A stretch of 64,000 nucleotides of DNA from Parafrigoribacterium mesophilum (GTDB lineage: Bacteria > Actinomycetota > Actinomycetes > Actinomycetales > Microbacteriaceae). Numbering within the stretch: position 1 is the first letter of the stretch; each line of letters begins with the position of its first letter. The stretch is taken from NCBI RefSeq assembly GCF_039652555.1, contig NZ_JBDJAF010000001.1, forward strand, positions 1,860,001 to 1,924,000. Direction: 5' to 3'. Shown piece by piece: positions 43,458 through 52,299 of this stretch. The notes below the pieces were generated by a model. The model was not told where the DNA came from. It did not search any database and was given only the letters and a program-made list of their open reading frames with translations. A program made the position numbers and the translations under genes.

Positions 43458-44744
43458 ATGCCAGCAATCGTTCTCGTAGGCGCCCAATGGGGCGACGAAG
43501 GCAAGGGCAAGGCCACCGACCTGCTCGGCGACCGGGTCGACTACGTCGTGAAGTTCAACGGCGGCAACAACGCCGGCCACACGGTGGTGATCGGCGAGGA
43601 GAAGTACGCGCTGCACCTGCTGCCCTCCGGCATCCTGACCCCCGGGGTGGTCCCGGTGATCGCCAACGGCGTCGTGGTGGACATCGACGTGCTGTTCGAG
43701 GAGATCGACGCGATCTCCGCCCGCGGCGTGGACGTGTCCAAGCTGCTGATCAGCGCCAACGCCCACGTCATCACCGCGTACCACCGCACGATGGACAAGG
43801 TCACCGAGCGCTTCCTCGGCAAGCGGCAGATCGGTACCACCGGCCGCGGCATCGGCCCGACCTACGCCGACAAGATCAACCGGGTGGGCATCCGCATCCA
43901 GGACCTGTTCGACGAGAACATCCTCCGCCAGAAGGTCGAGGGCGCGCTGAACCAGAAGAACCACCTGCTGGTCAAGATCTACAACCGGCGCGCCATCACC
44001 GTCGACGAGATCGTGAACGACCTGCTCGCCTACGTCGAGCGGCTGCGGCCGATGGTCGCCGACACCTCGCTCGTACTCAGTCGCGCACTGGATGCCGGCA
44101 AGACGGTGCTGTTCGAGGCCGGCCAGGCGACGATGCTGGATGTCGACCACGGCACCTACCCGTTCGTCACCTCCTCGAACGCGACCGCCGGCGGCGCGGC
44201 GACCGGATCGGGTGTGGCGCCGACCCGGTTCGAGCGCGTGATCGGCATCGTCAAGGCGTACACCACGCGGGTCGGGGCTGGACCGTTCCCGACCGAGCTG
44301 CTCGATGAGTCCGGCGAGTTCCTGCGCGAGCACGGGTTCGAGTTCGGCACCACCACAGGCCGGCCGCGGCGCTGCGGCTGGTACGACGCGCCGATCGCCA
44401 GGTACGCGGCGCGCGTGAACGGGATCACCGACTTCGTGCTGACCAAGCTGGATGTGCTCACCGGCCTCGAGCGGATCCCGGTGTGCGTCGCCTACGAGGT
44501 GGACGGGGTGCGAGTGGACGAGGTGCCCGTCTCGCAGAGCGACTTCCACCACGCGGTGCCCGTGTATGAGGAGTTCCCGGGCTGGTCAGAGGACATCACC
44601 GCCGCCCGCACGTTCTCGGACCTGCCGCAAGCCGCGCAGGATTACGTGCTCGCCGTCGAATCGATGAGTGGTTCCCGCATCTCCGCGATCGGCGTCGGCC
44701 CCGGCCGGGACGAGATCGTGGTGCGGCACGACCTGATCGGCTAG
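43458..44744 (+). CDS. purA: Adenylosuccinate synthetase
   Basis: A 428-residue GTP-dependent enzyme joining IMP and aspartate, the first step to AMP. P-loop GDEGKGK is in AQWGDEGKGKATD, followed by NGGNNAGHTVV, the TTGRGIGPTYADK IMP site, and TSSNATAGGAATGSGV. AAGGGA precedes the ATG. It stands apart from the pur genes at 49.8-59.3 kb. Confidence 0.98.
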   Translation: MPAIVLVGAQWGDEGKGKATDLLGDRVDYVVKFNGGNNAGHTVVIGEEKYALHLLPSGILTPGVVPVIANGVVVDIDVLFEEIDAISARGVDVSKLLISANAHVITAYHRTMDKVTERFLGKRQIGTTGRGIGPTYADKINRVGIRIQDLFDENILRQKVEGALNQKNHLLVKIYNRRAITVDEIVNDLLAYVERLRPMVADTSLVLSRALDAGKTVLFEAGQATMLDVDHGTYPFVTSSNATAGGAATGSGVAPTRFERVIGIVKAYTTRVGAGPFPTELLDESGEFLREHGFEFGTTTGRPRRCGWYDAPIARYAARVNGITDFVLTKLDVLTGLERIPVCVAYEVDGVRVDEVPVSQSDFHHAVPVYEEFPGWSEDITAARTFSDLPQAAQDYVLAVESMSGSRISAIGVGPGRDEIVVRHDLIG

Positions 44745-44839
44745 CTCGGCTGTCGGTCGCGTCGCATCTCATTTCGCTACGACGTCACGGCGCAAGATTT
44801 TTCTGCCGGCGCAGGCGCGCTTGGTGGGAGGATGGGACG

Positions 44840-45484
44840 GTGACCGCGACCCGTCCTGCCCATACCACGCTCGTCGGCCGCTTCCTGCGCCTGGAACCGC
44901 TCAAGCACGAGCATCTCCCCGACCTGTACGAGGCGATCGGTCACAAGGACGTCTTCGAGTACGGCTACGGCGGCGGCCTCAGTGCTGCTCCCGCGTCGCA
45001 AGCGGAGTTCGTGGCGTGGGCGCTCGAGCACATGGAGTGGGAGCGCGGCAACCCCTATGCGGTCGTGCTCATCGGCGGCCCGCACGACGGCGCAGTGGCC
45101 GGCACCACCACGCTGAGCGACTTCGACCTTCGGCGCGAATCGGCACACCTCGGTTGGACGGCGTACGACCCCCGCGTGTGGTCCACCGTGGTCAATCCCG
45201 AGGCGAAACTGCTGCTGCTCGGCCTCGCCTTCGATCACGGCTTCGGACGGGTGAAGATCCAGACGGATGCGCTCAACGCCCGATCGCGGGCCGCGATCGC
45301 CAAGCTCGGCGCCATCTTCGAGGGCGTCGTGCGTCGCGACCAGCCTCGCCAAGACGGCACCTGGCGCGACACCGCCGTGTTCTCCATCCTGGCCGAAGAC
45401 TGGCCGGATGTCCGCGGCAGGCTGGAGAGGCGCATCGAGCAGAACGCGGGAAGGCCGGTGCTGTATCGCTCGGTTGCCGGTTAG
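44840..45484 (+). CDS. GNAT-family N-acetyltransferase (RimJ/RimL type)
   Basis: A 214-residue acetyltransferase of the RimJ/RimL-like group: LVGRFLRLEPLKHEHLPDLYEAIG at the start, GTTTLSDFDLRRESAHLGWTAYDP, then LLLGLAFDHGFGRVKIQTDALNARSRAAIAKLGAIFEGVVRRD, the acetyl-CoA binding and typical closing segment. The acceptor is unknown. GAGGAT lies six bases before GTG 44840. Confidence 0.9.
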   Translation: MTATRPAHTTLVGRFLRLEPLKHEHLPDLYEAIGHKDVFEYGYGGGLSAAPASQAEFVAWALEHMEWERGNPYAVVLIGGPHDGAVAGTTTLSDFDLRRESAHLGWTAYDPRVWSTVVNPEAKLLLLGLAFDHGFGRVKIQTDALNARSRAAIAKLGAIFEGVVRRDQPRQDGTWRDTAVFSILAEDWPDVRGRLERRIEQNAGRPVLYRSVAG

Positions 45485-45554
45485 GAACTCGGTTTTCGTG
45501 CCGCAGGGCACCGCGGATGTGCCACCGGCCGAGCGAGGCCGGGACACCTCCAAC

Positions 45555-45566
45555 TAAAGTCGAATC
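45555..45566 (+). promoter_or_regulatory. Leaderless promoter -10 of the chorismate mutase gene
   Basis: TAAAGT (45555-45560) then six bases to ATG 45567. Confidence 0.5.
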
Positions 45567-45899
45567 ATGCCAGTCAACACGAACCCACTCGAGGGTGCGG
45601 ACGAGGATGTCCTCGCCGAACTGACGAACATCCGCCAGAGCATCGACAACATCGACGCCGCGCTCGTGCACCTGCTCGCCGAGCGATTCAAGTGCACCCA
45701 GGCGGTTGGGCGGCTCAAGGCGCGAACCGGCCTCCCGCCGTCGGATCCCGCGCGCGAGAAGGTGCAGATCGCCCGCCTCCGTGCCCTTGCCGAGGAGTCG
45801 CACTTGGACCCGGCGTTCGCCGAGAAGTTTCTCAATTTCATCGTCGCGGAGGTCATCCACCACCACGTGCGTATCGCTAACAGCGGCACCGCCGACTAG
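45567..45899 (+). CDS. Chorismate mutase (AroQ type)
   Basis: A 110-residue all-helical enzyme turning chorismate into prephenate. Helix 1 (LTNIRQSIDNIDAALVHLLAERFKCTQAVGRLKA) carries the Arg and Lys that hold the substrate; helix 2-3 has REKVQIARLRALAEESHLDPAFAEKFLNFIVAEVI. It lacks a signal peptide, so it acts in the cytoplasm, and has no fused DAHP synthase or dehydratase domain. Confidence 0.93.
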   Translation: MPVNTNPLEGADEDVLAELTNIRQSIDNIDAALVHLLAERFKCTQAVGRLKARTGLPPSDPAREKVQIARLRALAEESHLDPAFAEKFLNFIVAEVIHHHVRIANSGTAD

Positions 45900-45930
45900 G
45901 TTTCGCATCCGGGCGGATGTGCCCGGTCGG

Positions 45931-46452
45931 CTAGCGGGACGGCGTGGCTGCGCCGGGGCGTCCGCCGAACCGGACTCCGGATTGCCCCTCGGCGATGGCA
46001 GTGGCGTCGATCGTGCCGTCGTCGCCGGCCCGGCCGATCACCGTGACGGCGTCACCGGTGGCGAGGTCGCCCAGGCTGGCGTCAGAGGTGGTCGTGACCG
46101 TGGTGCTGGGGGTGGTGGCCACGGTCTTCTCGCTACCGTCGCGCGTCTTCACGACGAGGGTGCCGTCTTTCACCGAGACGACCGTGCCTGCGGTGAAATT
46201 CGCGGAAACCGGGCCGCCCCGGAAGTTGCCTTGTGCCGGGCGGGCGCCGAAAGCGCGTGCCGGGGTCGCGGTGTTCTGCCCGATCAGGATTCCCCCGACG
46301 AGCCCGATTGCGAGGGCGGCGACGGCACCGAGCGTCGGGGTGATCCACGCCTTCCGCTTCGAGGGTCGCTGCGGTGAGTTGGCGGTCGTGAACGGCTGCT
46401 CGGAGCCGGCATGCACCGCGTCAGGATCGTTGTTCGGCTCGACGGTGGACAT
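45931..46452 (-). CDS. Membrane-anchored DUF5666-like protein
   Basis: A 173-residue protein: polar N-terminus, one membrane helix (ITPTLGAVAALAIGLVGGILIG, about 37-58), and an extracytoplasmic beta-rich domain (VVSVKDGTLVVKTRDGSEKTV ... GDLATGDAVTVIGRAGDDGTIDATAI) like DUF5666. It is the last gene after a MacAB-like transporter and probably co-transcribed. AAGGA precedes the ATG. Confidence 0.75.
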   Translation of the reverse strand: MSTVEPNNDPDAVHAGSEQPFTTANSPQRPSKRKAWITPTLGAVAALAIGLVGGILIGQNTATPARAFGARPAQGNFRGGPVSANFTAGTVVSVKDGTLVVKTRDGSEKTVATTPSTTVTTTSDASLGDLATGDAVTVIGRAGDDGTIDATAIAEGQSGVRFGGRPGAATPSR

Positions 46453-46462
46453 TGCATTCCTT

Positions 46463-46496
46463 ACTGTGATCGTGTGGGCACTGTGATCGTGTGGGC
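46463..46496. repeat. 17-bp perfect tandem duplication
   Basis: ACTGTGATCGTGTGGGC at 46463-46479 is repeated without change at 46480-46496, in the gap between the permease and the DUF5666-like gene. Confidence 0.85.
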
Positions 46497-46530
46497 GGGG
46501 CCTGGGGGGAGTCGGGTGTGCTGGTCTCGG

Positions 46531-47769
46531 TCAGTCCGCGCGGAGGGCCTGGATGGGACGCAATCTGGCGGCGGCGGCGGCCGGGTAGACCCCGAAGAAC
46601 ACGCCGATCGCCACCGAGACGCCCAGCGCCAGCGGAATCGAGAAGCCGAGTACCGCCGGCTGGGTACCGTTGATCGGGATCTGGGCGGCGGCCAGCGCCA
46701 CGGCGACGCCGAAAATACCGCCGATCAGTGTTAGTGTGGCCGCCTCGGTGAGGAACTGGCCCAGGATGCTGGCGCGCGACGCCCCGAGGGCCTTGCGGAT
46801 TCCGATCTCTCTGGTGCGCTCCGTCACGGCGACGAGCATGACGTTGGTGACGCCGATCCCGCCGACCAGCAGACTGATCGCGGCGACCGCGCCCAGCAGC
46901 ACCGTGAAACTGGCCGCGCTGGCCGCCCGGGTGGCCAGCAACGAGCTCTGGTTGGTGATCGTGTAGGTTTCCGCGCTGGGATTGCTGATGCCGAGCAGTT
47001 GATTGAGCATGACCTCAAGCTCACCCTGCGCGGCGGGCACGGCATCCGCGCTGGTCGCTGCGACGGTGATCGTGCTCACCGCGTCGAAGCCGGTGAAGGA
47101 CCGCTGGATGCGAGTGATTGGCGCGATCACGATCGAATTGGAGTCTTCGAGTGCGGATGCTCCCTGCTCGGCGAGGATGCCGGTCACCGTGAAGGTGGTG
47201 CCGCCCAGGGTGATCGTCTGCCCAAGTGCTGAGCTGGACGGGAACAGGCTTGCCGCAAGACCCTGACCGATCACCGCCTTCTTGGCTGCTGTGCTGACGT
47301 CGGCGGTGGTGAACCCCGGGCCCGACGCCACCTTCGCCGTGGTCACCGCGAAGTAGTCCTGGGTGGTGCCGATGACCGGGATGCCCGTCTGGGAGCCGGC
47401 CGGTGACGACACGGTGAGATCCGCCTGGGATTGAGGCACCACGGTGGCGACGTGGCCGAGGCCGCTCGACGCCAGATCCTGGGCCACCCGCATTGTGATC
47501 GTTTTTTGCGAAGTCCCCGCGGTGGTGGTGGTGCCCGACGCGTTGCCACCACCGAAACCGCGGGTGAATCCCGAACTGCGCACGGTCAGGGTATTGGTAC
47601 CGAGGCTGGTGATCGCGTCGTTCACCTGCTGCGCCGACCCGTTGCCGACGGCTAACAGCAGGATTACCGATGCGACGCCGATCATGACGCCTAGCATCGT
47701 GAGGGCGGAGCGGAGCTTGTTGGACAGCACACCGAAGGCCGCGGCGCGCAGAACCTCGAAAAAGCTCAC
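46531..47769 (-). CDS. MacB-like ABC transporter permease (FtsX domain)
   Basis: A 412-residue permease: helix 1 in KLRSALTMLGVMIGVASVILLLAVGNG, a large extracytoplasmic domain (about 45-280), then three helices with the FtsX motif IGVTNVMLVAVTERTREIGIRKALGA. The ATPase is on a separate subunit, unlike E. coli MacB. ATG 47769 overlaps the stop of the ATPase gene by four bases. It is a mechanotransmission-type exporter of peptides or drugs; the substrate is not known. Confidence 0.93.
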   Translation of the reverse strand: MSFFEVLRAAAFGVLSNKLRSALTMLGVMIGVASVILLLAVGNGSAQQVNDAITSLGTNTLTVRSSGFTRGFGGGNASGTTTTAGTSQKTITMRVAQDLASSGLGHVATVVPQSQADLTVSSPAGSQTGIPVIGTTQDYFAVTTAKVASGPGFTTADVSTAAKKAVIGQGLAASLFPSSSALGQTITLGGTTFTVTGILAEQGASALEDSNSIVIAPITRIQRSFTGFDAVSTITVAATSADAVPAAQGELEVMLNQLLGISNPSAETYTITNQSSLLATRAASAASFTVLLGAVAAISLLVGGIGVTNVMLVAVTERTREIGIRKALGASRASILGQFLTEAATLTLIGGIFGVAVALAAAQIPINGTQPAVLGFSIPLALGVSVAIGVFFGVYPAAAAARLRPIQALRAD

Positions 47770-48515
47770 GACCCGGATCCCGTCTCGGCGGCGGTCGATA
47801 CTGCCATCGACGCCCTGGTCCGGCGGCGCCGGTCGGCGGCGACGAGGCCGTCGCGAAGCTCGAGGACGCGGTGCGCCCGCCGGGCCACAGCCTCCTCGTG
47901 GGTGATGATGACGATGGTGCGGCCGTGGTCAGCCAACTCGTCCAGGATGCCCAGGATCTCTTCGGTGGAGGCGCTGTCGAGGTTGCCCGTGGGTTCATCC
48001 GCCAGCAGCATCGTCGGGTTGGTCACCAGGGCTCGAGCGATGGCCACCCGTTGCTGCTGCCCACCGGAGAGCTCCGCGGGGCGATGATGCAGCCGTGCGG
48101 CCAGGCCGACCCGCTCGAGTGCCGCTGCCGCCCGCTCCTGCCGCTGCGCCCTGGGCACCTTGCCGTAAATCAGCGGCAACTCCACGTTGGCCAATGCGGA
48201 CATCCTGGGGATGAGATTGAATGATTGAAAGATGAACCCGACCTGGCGGTTACGCACAACGGCCAACTCGTTTTCCGTCAGTGTCTCCACATCCATGCCT
48301 GTGAGGGAATATTTGCCCTGGGAGGCGATGTCGAGACAACCGAGCAGGTTCATCAGCGTCGACTTCCCTGAGCCGGACGGGCCGATGATGGCCAGGTACT
48401 CCCCGGCAGCCACGGTCAGGTTTATGCCGCGAAGCGCATGAACGGTGCCGTCACCGGTCCCGTAGCGTTGATGGACGTCCATGAGTTGGATCGCCGCGGT
48501 CTGCTCACCGTTCAT
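47766..48515 (-). CDS. MacB-type ABC transporter ATPase
   Basis: A 249-residue ATPase of the LolD/MacB group: Walker A GPSGSGKST, signature LSGGQQQRVAIARAL, Walker B MLLADEPTGNLDS, H-loop in VIITHEEAVA. It is the middle gene of adaptor-ATPase-permease, with four-base overlaps on each side. Confidence 0.94.
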   Translation of the reverse strand: MNGEQTAAIQLMDVHQRYGTGDGTVHALRGINLTVAAGEYLAIIGPSGSGKSTLMNLLGCLDIASQGKYSLTGMDVETLTENELAVVRNRQVGFIFQSFNLIPRMSALANVELPLIYGKVPRAQRQERAAAALERVGLAARLHHRPAELSGGQQQRVAIARALVTNPTMLLADEPTGNLDSASTEEILGILDELADHGRTIVIITHEEAVARRAHRVLELRDGLVAADRRRRTRASMAVSTAAETGSGS

Positions 48516-49723
48516 CGACCGCCACCGGCCGTTCCACTGTTGAAGGGGTTGCCGGAGTCGAACCGTCCGGAGAAGCCGCCACGAGCTTGGTTGCTGCGGG
48601 TCGTGCCGGTTCCGGCGGTAGCGGACGCGGCGCGGCCCAGCACGATCGTTTCTCCGGCGTCTAGTCCCGAAGTGATCTCGGTGCCCTTGTCGCCCACCAT
48701 GCCGGTGACCACGATGACGGACGAGGTCTTTCCGTTTTTGACCACCTTGACGGTCGAGGTGCCATCGCTGGCGGTGATGATCGCCGCCGCCGGAACATAG
48801 AGGGCATCCGCCGCGGAACTCTTAGTGGTGATGGACACGGCGGCGGTTTGTCCGAGCCTGAGCCCTGCGGGAATCGTATCGAGGGTGATGGTGGTGGCGT
48901 AGCTGACGATCGAATTGCTGGAGGTCGCGGTGGGCGAAATGGCGCTCACGGTGGCCGCGGTCGTCACCGAGGGCAGCGCGGGGAAGGAGAGCTGGGCCTT
49001 CTGCCCGACGGTGACCGAGGCGATGTCCGCCTCGACGATATTTGCGGTGACGGTCAGCGTGGACACATCGGCGATGCTGGCGAATCCGGCGTTGGAACCA
49101 CCGCCGGCGGATGCGCCACCCGAGCCGGTCGTGGCCCCCACGGTGCCGCCGACCGCGATCACCAGCCCGCCGATCGGCGCGGTCAAGGTGGCTGCGGTGA
49201 GATCGGCGGTGGCCGTGTCGACGGTATCTTGGGCGTCGTTCACCCGTTCCTGGGCGGAGCGCACCGCCGACTTCGCGTTGGTCAGCGACGGCGCACCTGA
49301 CCCGATTGCGCCCGATGGACCGGCGGGGGCGGTGGTTGCGGCGGCCAGGTCCTGCTCGGTGTTGGCCAGAGTGGTCTTCGCATCCGCCAACACCGTGTCA
49401 GCGGTGGCCAATGCCCGCTTCAGTGTGGTGGCATCCAGCGTGCCCAGTTGCTGGCCGGCGGTGACGGTCTGACCGACGGCGACGTCAACAGTGGCGATGG
49501 TGCCAGGCACGGTGAAGTCGGCCACTGCCGTGCGGGCGGGGGCGATCGAGCCGGTGGCTGTCACGGTGGTGGAGACGACACCCTTCTGCACGGTCGCCGT
49601 GAGTTGGGTGGCATCCGTGGAGGCGGAGGTGCCCGGGACGACGAGGAAATAGCCGCCGACCAGCGCAACGATGGCCACCACGCCCAACGAGACGTTGGTG
49701 AGCAGGCGGGATTTCTTCGTCAT
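48512..49723 (-). CDS. MacA/HlyD-like adaptor protein
   Basis: A 403-residue protein with an N-terminal membrane anchor (SLGVVAIVALVGGYFLVVPG, about 10-30), a lipoyl-like half-domain (VDVAVGQTVTAGQQLGTLD), a coiled-coil hairpin (about 110-190), and a beta-barrel/membrane-proximal domain. In Gram-positive bacteria such adaptors couple to FtsX-type permeases at the outer membrane face. ATG 49723 is chosen over the longer open frame, which overlaps purL's end. Confidence 0.88.
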   Translation of the reverse strand: MTKKSRLLTNVSLGVVAIVALVGGYFLVVPGTSASTDATQLTATVQKGVVSTTVTATGSIAPARTAVADFTVPGTIATVDVAVGQTVTAGQQLGTLDATTLKRALATADTVLADAKTTLANTEQDLAAATTAPAGPSGAIGSGAPSLTNAKSAVRSAQERVNDAQDTVDTATADLTAATLTAPIGGLVIAVGGTVGATTGSGGASAGGGSNAGFASIADVSTLTVTANIVEADIASVTVGQKAQLSFPALPSVTTAATVSAISPTATSSNSIVSYATTITLDTIPAGLRLGQTAAVSITTKSSAADALYVPAAAIITASDGTSTVKVVKNGKTSSVIVVTGMVGDKGTEITSGLDAGETIVLGRAASATAGTGTTRSNQARGGFSGRFDSGNPFNSGTAGGGR

Positions 49724-49814
49724 GGGCTCACGGTGGCAGCGGAACCTATGCGCGGCGAAAGCGGAAGCTATGTGCTTCCTGGGAATCGGATCCTGCGGCG
49801 GTGCGAGTGCTCGC

Positions 49815-52184
49815 TTACTTCGGCACCCGGACGCCGAAGCGCTCCGGGAGCGTGCCGCCGTGCACGGTGCGCAACTCGTCCACACCGACCGTGAAGAGGT
49901 CCTGCACCTCGAGCGCGGCACCGGATGCACCGTCACTCCGGTCGAGAACACCGCCGTCGGTGACCCCGATGCGCAGCACCGGGTAACCGCGGCCCTCGCA
50001 CAGGCCCTTGAACCTCACGTCGTCCTCGCGCGGCACACTCACGATCACACGGCCGCTCGACTCGCTGAACAGCGCCGCGGTCGCATCCACGCCGTCGCGC
50101 TCCATGATCTCGGTGAGCCAGACCCGTGCCCCGACCCCGAAGCGCAGCACCGCTTCGGCCAGCGCCTGCGCCAGCCCGCCATCCGACAGGTCGTGCGCGG
50201 AGGCGATCAGGCCCTGCGCCCCACCGGCGGCGACGAGGCCGGCCAGGCGGGCCTCGCCGGCCAGATCGACGAGCGGCGGATGCCCGCCCAAGTGGTCGTG
50301 GATCACATCGGCCCATGCGGAGCCGTCCAACTCGTCCCGCGTGATTCCTAGCAGATAGATGTTGTTGCCCTCGTCCTGCCAGCCGGACGGAATGCGCGCG
50401 GCGACGTCCTGGATGACGCCGAGCACCGCGGCGACCGGAGTCGGGTGGATCGGGATGTCACCGGTCTGGTTGTAGAAGGACACGTTGCCACCGGTGACCG
50501 GGATTTCCAGCTCCAGGCAGCCGTCGGACAGCCCGGCGACCGCTTGGGAGAACTGCCACATCACCTCGGGGTTCTCCGGAGAGCCGAAGTTGAGGCAGTC
50601 GCTCACCGCGACCGGAACGGCTCCGGTCACCGCGACGTTGCGGTACGCCTCCGCGAGGGCGAGCTGCGCGCCCCGGTATGGGTCGAGTTGGGCATAGCGG
50701 CCGTTGGCGTCCGCGGCCAGCGCGAAGCCGAGTCCGGATTCCTCGTCCACCCGCACCATGCCGCCGTCGTCCGGGTAGCTGAGCGCGGTGTTGCCACCCA
50801 CGTACCGGTCGTACTGGCCGGTGATCCAGTCCTTGGACGCCAGGTTCGGGCTGCCGAGCAGCGTGAGGAACTGGGCACGCAACTCGGCCGGCGCGGTAGC
50901 CCGGGCCAGTCGGGAGGTGGAATCCGCCTGCAGCGCGTCGATCCAGGTCGGGTAGGCGACGGGCCGGTCGTACACGGGGCCGTCGATCGCGACGGTGCGC
51001 GGCTCGACGTTGACGATCTGCTCACCGCGCCAATTGATGATGAGCCGGCCGGTGTCGGTGACCTCGCCCAGCACGCTCGTCTCGACATCCCACTTGGCGG
51101 TGACCGCCAGGAATCCGGCGAGTTTCTCGGGCGTGACGACTGCCATCATCCGCTCCTGACTCTCGCTCATCAGGATTTCCTCGGCGGTCAGGCTCGGGTC
51201 GCGCAGCAGCACCTGGTCGAGCTCGATCTGCATGCCGCCATCGCCGCCCGCCGCCAGCTCCGACGTGGCACAGCTGATGCCGGCGGCACCGAGATCCTGG
51301 ATGCCCTCCACCAGATCACCGGCGAACAGCTCGAGACAGCACTCGATGAGCACCTTCTCGGCGAACGGGTCGCCCACCTGCACCGCCGGGCGCTTCGTGG
51401 GAAGGGCCGCTCGCCCTGAGCCTGTCGAAGGGCCTGCGGAGAACGTGTCCGAGGCCAGAATGGAGGCGCCGCCGATGCCGTCGCCTCCGGTGCGCGCCCC
51501 GAACAGCACCACCTTGTTGCCCGCACCGCGCGCGGTGGCCAGGTGCAGGTCCTCATGCCGCAGCACGCCGACGGCGAGCGCGTTGACCAGCGGGTTGTCC
51601 TGGTACACCGCGTCGAAGTAGGTCTCCCCGCCGATGTTCGGCAGCCCCAGGCAGTTGCCGTAGAAACTGATGCCGGACACGACCCCGTTCACCACGCGCG
51701 CGGTGTCCGGATGGTCCACGCGTCCGAACCGCAACTGGTCCATCACCGCGACCGGCCGGGCGCCCATCGCGATGATGTCGCGCACGATGCCGCCGACCCC
51801 GGTCGCCGCCCCCTGGAACGGTTCGATGAACGACGGATGATTGTGGGACTCGACCTTGAAGGTCACCGCCCAGCCGCCGCCGATGTCCACGACACCGGCG
51901 TTCTCGCCGATGCCCACCATCAGGTTCTTCTTCATGGCCGGGGACACCTTGGCGCCGAACTGCCGCAGGTAGTTCTTGCTGGACTTATAAGAGCAGTGCT
52001 CGCTCCACATCACCGAGTACATCGCCAGCTCGCCGCTGGTCGGTCGCCGCCCCAGAATTTCCCGGATGCGCGCGTACTCGTCGGACTTGAGCCCGAGTGC
52101 GGCGTACGGCTGCTCCCGGTCTGGTGTGGCGATCGCATTGGCCACGGAGTCGACGACAGGTACTACGGAGGTGGGGGTGCTCAC
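49815..52184 (-). CDS. purL: FGAM synthase subunit II
   Basis: A 789-residue ATP-dependent enzyme that turns FGAR into FGAM with ammonia from PurQ. Visible: MWSEHCSYKSSKNYLR, the central GENAGVVDIGGGWAVTFKVESHNHPSFIEPFQGAATGVGG, and a second AIRS-like half with GGNVSFYNQ. Near residue 250 the frame contains AGPSTGSGRAAL, translated from a palindromic repeat, between DTFS and PTKRPAVQVGDPF, where relatives go straight across. Start GTG 52184 with CAGGAG upstream. Confidence 0.97.
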   Translation of the reverse strand: MSTPTSVVPVVDSVANAIATPDREQPYAALGLKSDEYARIREILGRRPTSGELAMYSVMWSEHCSYKSSKNYLRQFGAKVSPAMKKNLMVGIGENAGVVDIGGGWAVTFKVESHNHPSFIEPFQGAATGVGGIVRDIIAMGARPVAVMDQLRFGRVDHPDTARVVNGVVSGISFYGNCLGLPNIGGETYFDAVYQDNPLVNALAVGVLRHEDLHLATARGAGNKVVLFGARTGGDGIGGASILASDTFSAGPSTGSGRAALPTKRPAVQVGDPFAEKVLIECCLELFAGDLVEGIQDLGAAGISCATSELAAGGDGGMQIELDQVLLRDPSLTAEEILMSESQERMMAVVTPEKLAGFLAVTAKWDVETSVLGEVTDTGRLIINWRGEQIVNVEPRTVAIDGPVYDRPVAYPTWIDALQADSTSRLARATAPAELRAQFLTLLGSPNLASKDWITGQYDRYVGGNTALSYPDDGGMVRVDEESGLGFALAADANGRYAQLDPYRGAQLALAEAYRNVAVTGAVPVAVSDCLNFGSPENPEVMWQFSQAVAGLSDGCLELEIPVTGGNVSFYNQTGDIPIHPTPVAAVLGVIQDVAARIPSGWQDEGNNIYLLGITRDELDGSAWADVIHDHLGGHPPLVDLAGEARLAGLVAAGGAQGLIASAHDLSDGGLAQALAEAVLRFGVGARVWLTEIMERDGVDATAALFSESSGRVIVSVPREDDVRFKGLCEGRGYPVLRIGVTDGGVLDRSDGASGAALEVQDLFTVGVDELRTVHGGTLPERFGVRVPK
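51414..51432. repeat. Palindromic repeat unit inside purL
   Basis: CCCTGAGCCTGTCGAAGGG, an imperfect palindrome of a kind scattered through many actinobacterial genomes. It keeps the purL frame and adds about 12 residues. Confidence 0.75.
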
Positions 52185-52287
52185 GGGACTTGGCTCCTGA
52201 ATCGAGGGCGTGCCGGATGCCTCGATTCTACCGGCGCCGCCCGCGGCGTCTTGCCCGCCGTCGACCCCACTGGCAGGGCGACCGGCG

Positions 52288-52299
52288 TAATCTGAAGGT
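52288..52299 (+). promoter_or_regulatory. Leaderless promoter -10 of sufS
   Basis: TAATCT (52288-52293) then six bases to GTG 52300. Confidence 0.5.
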
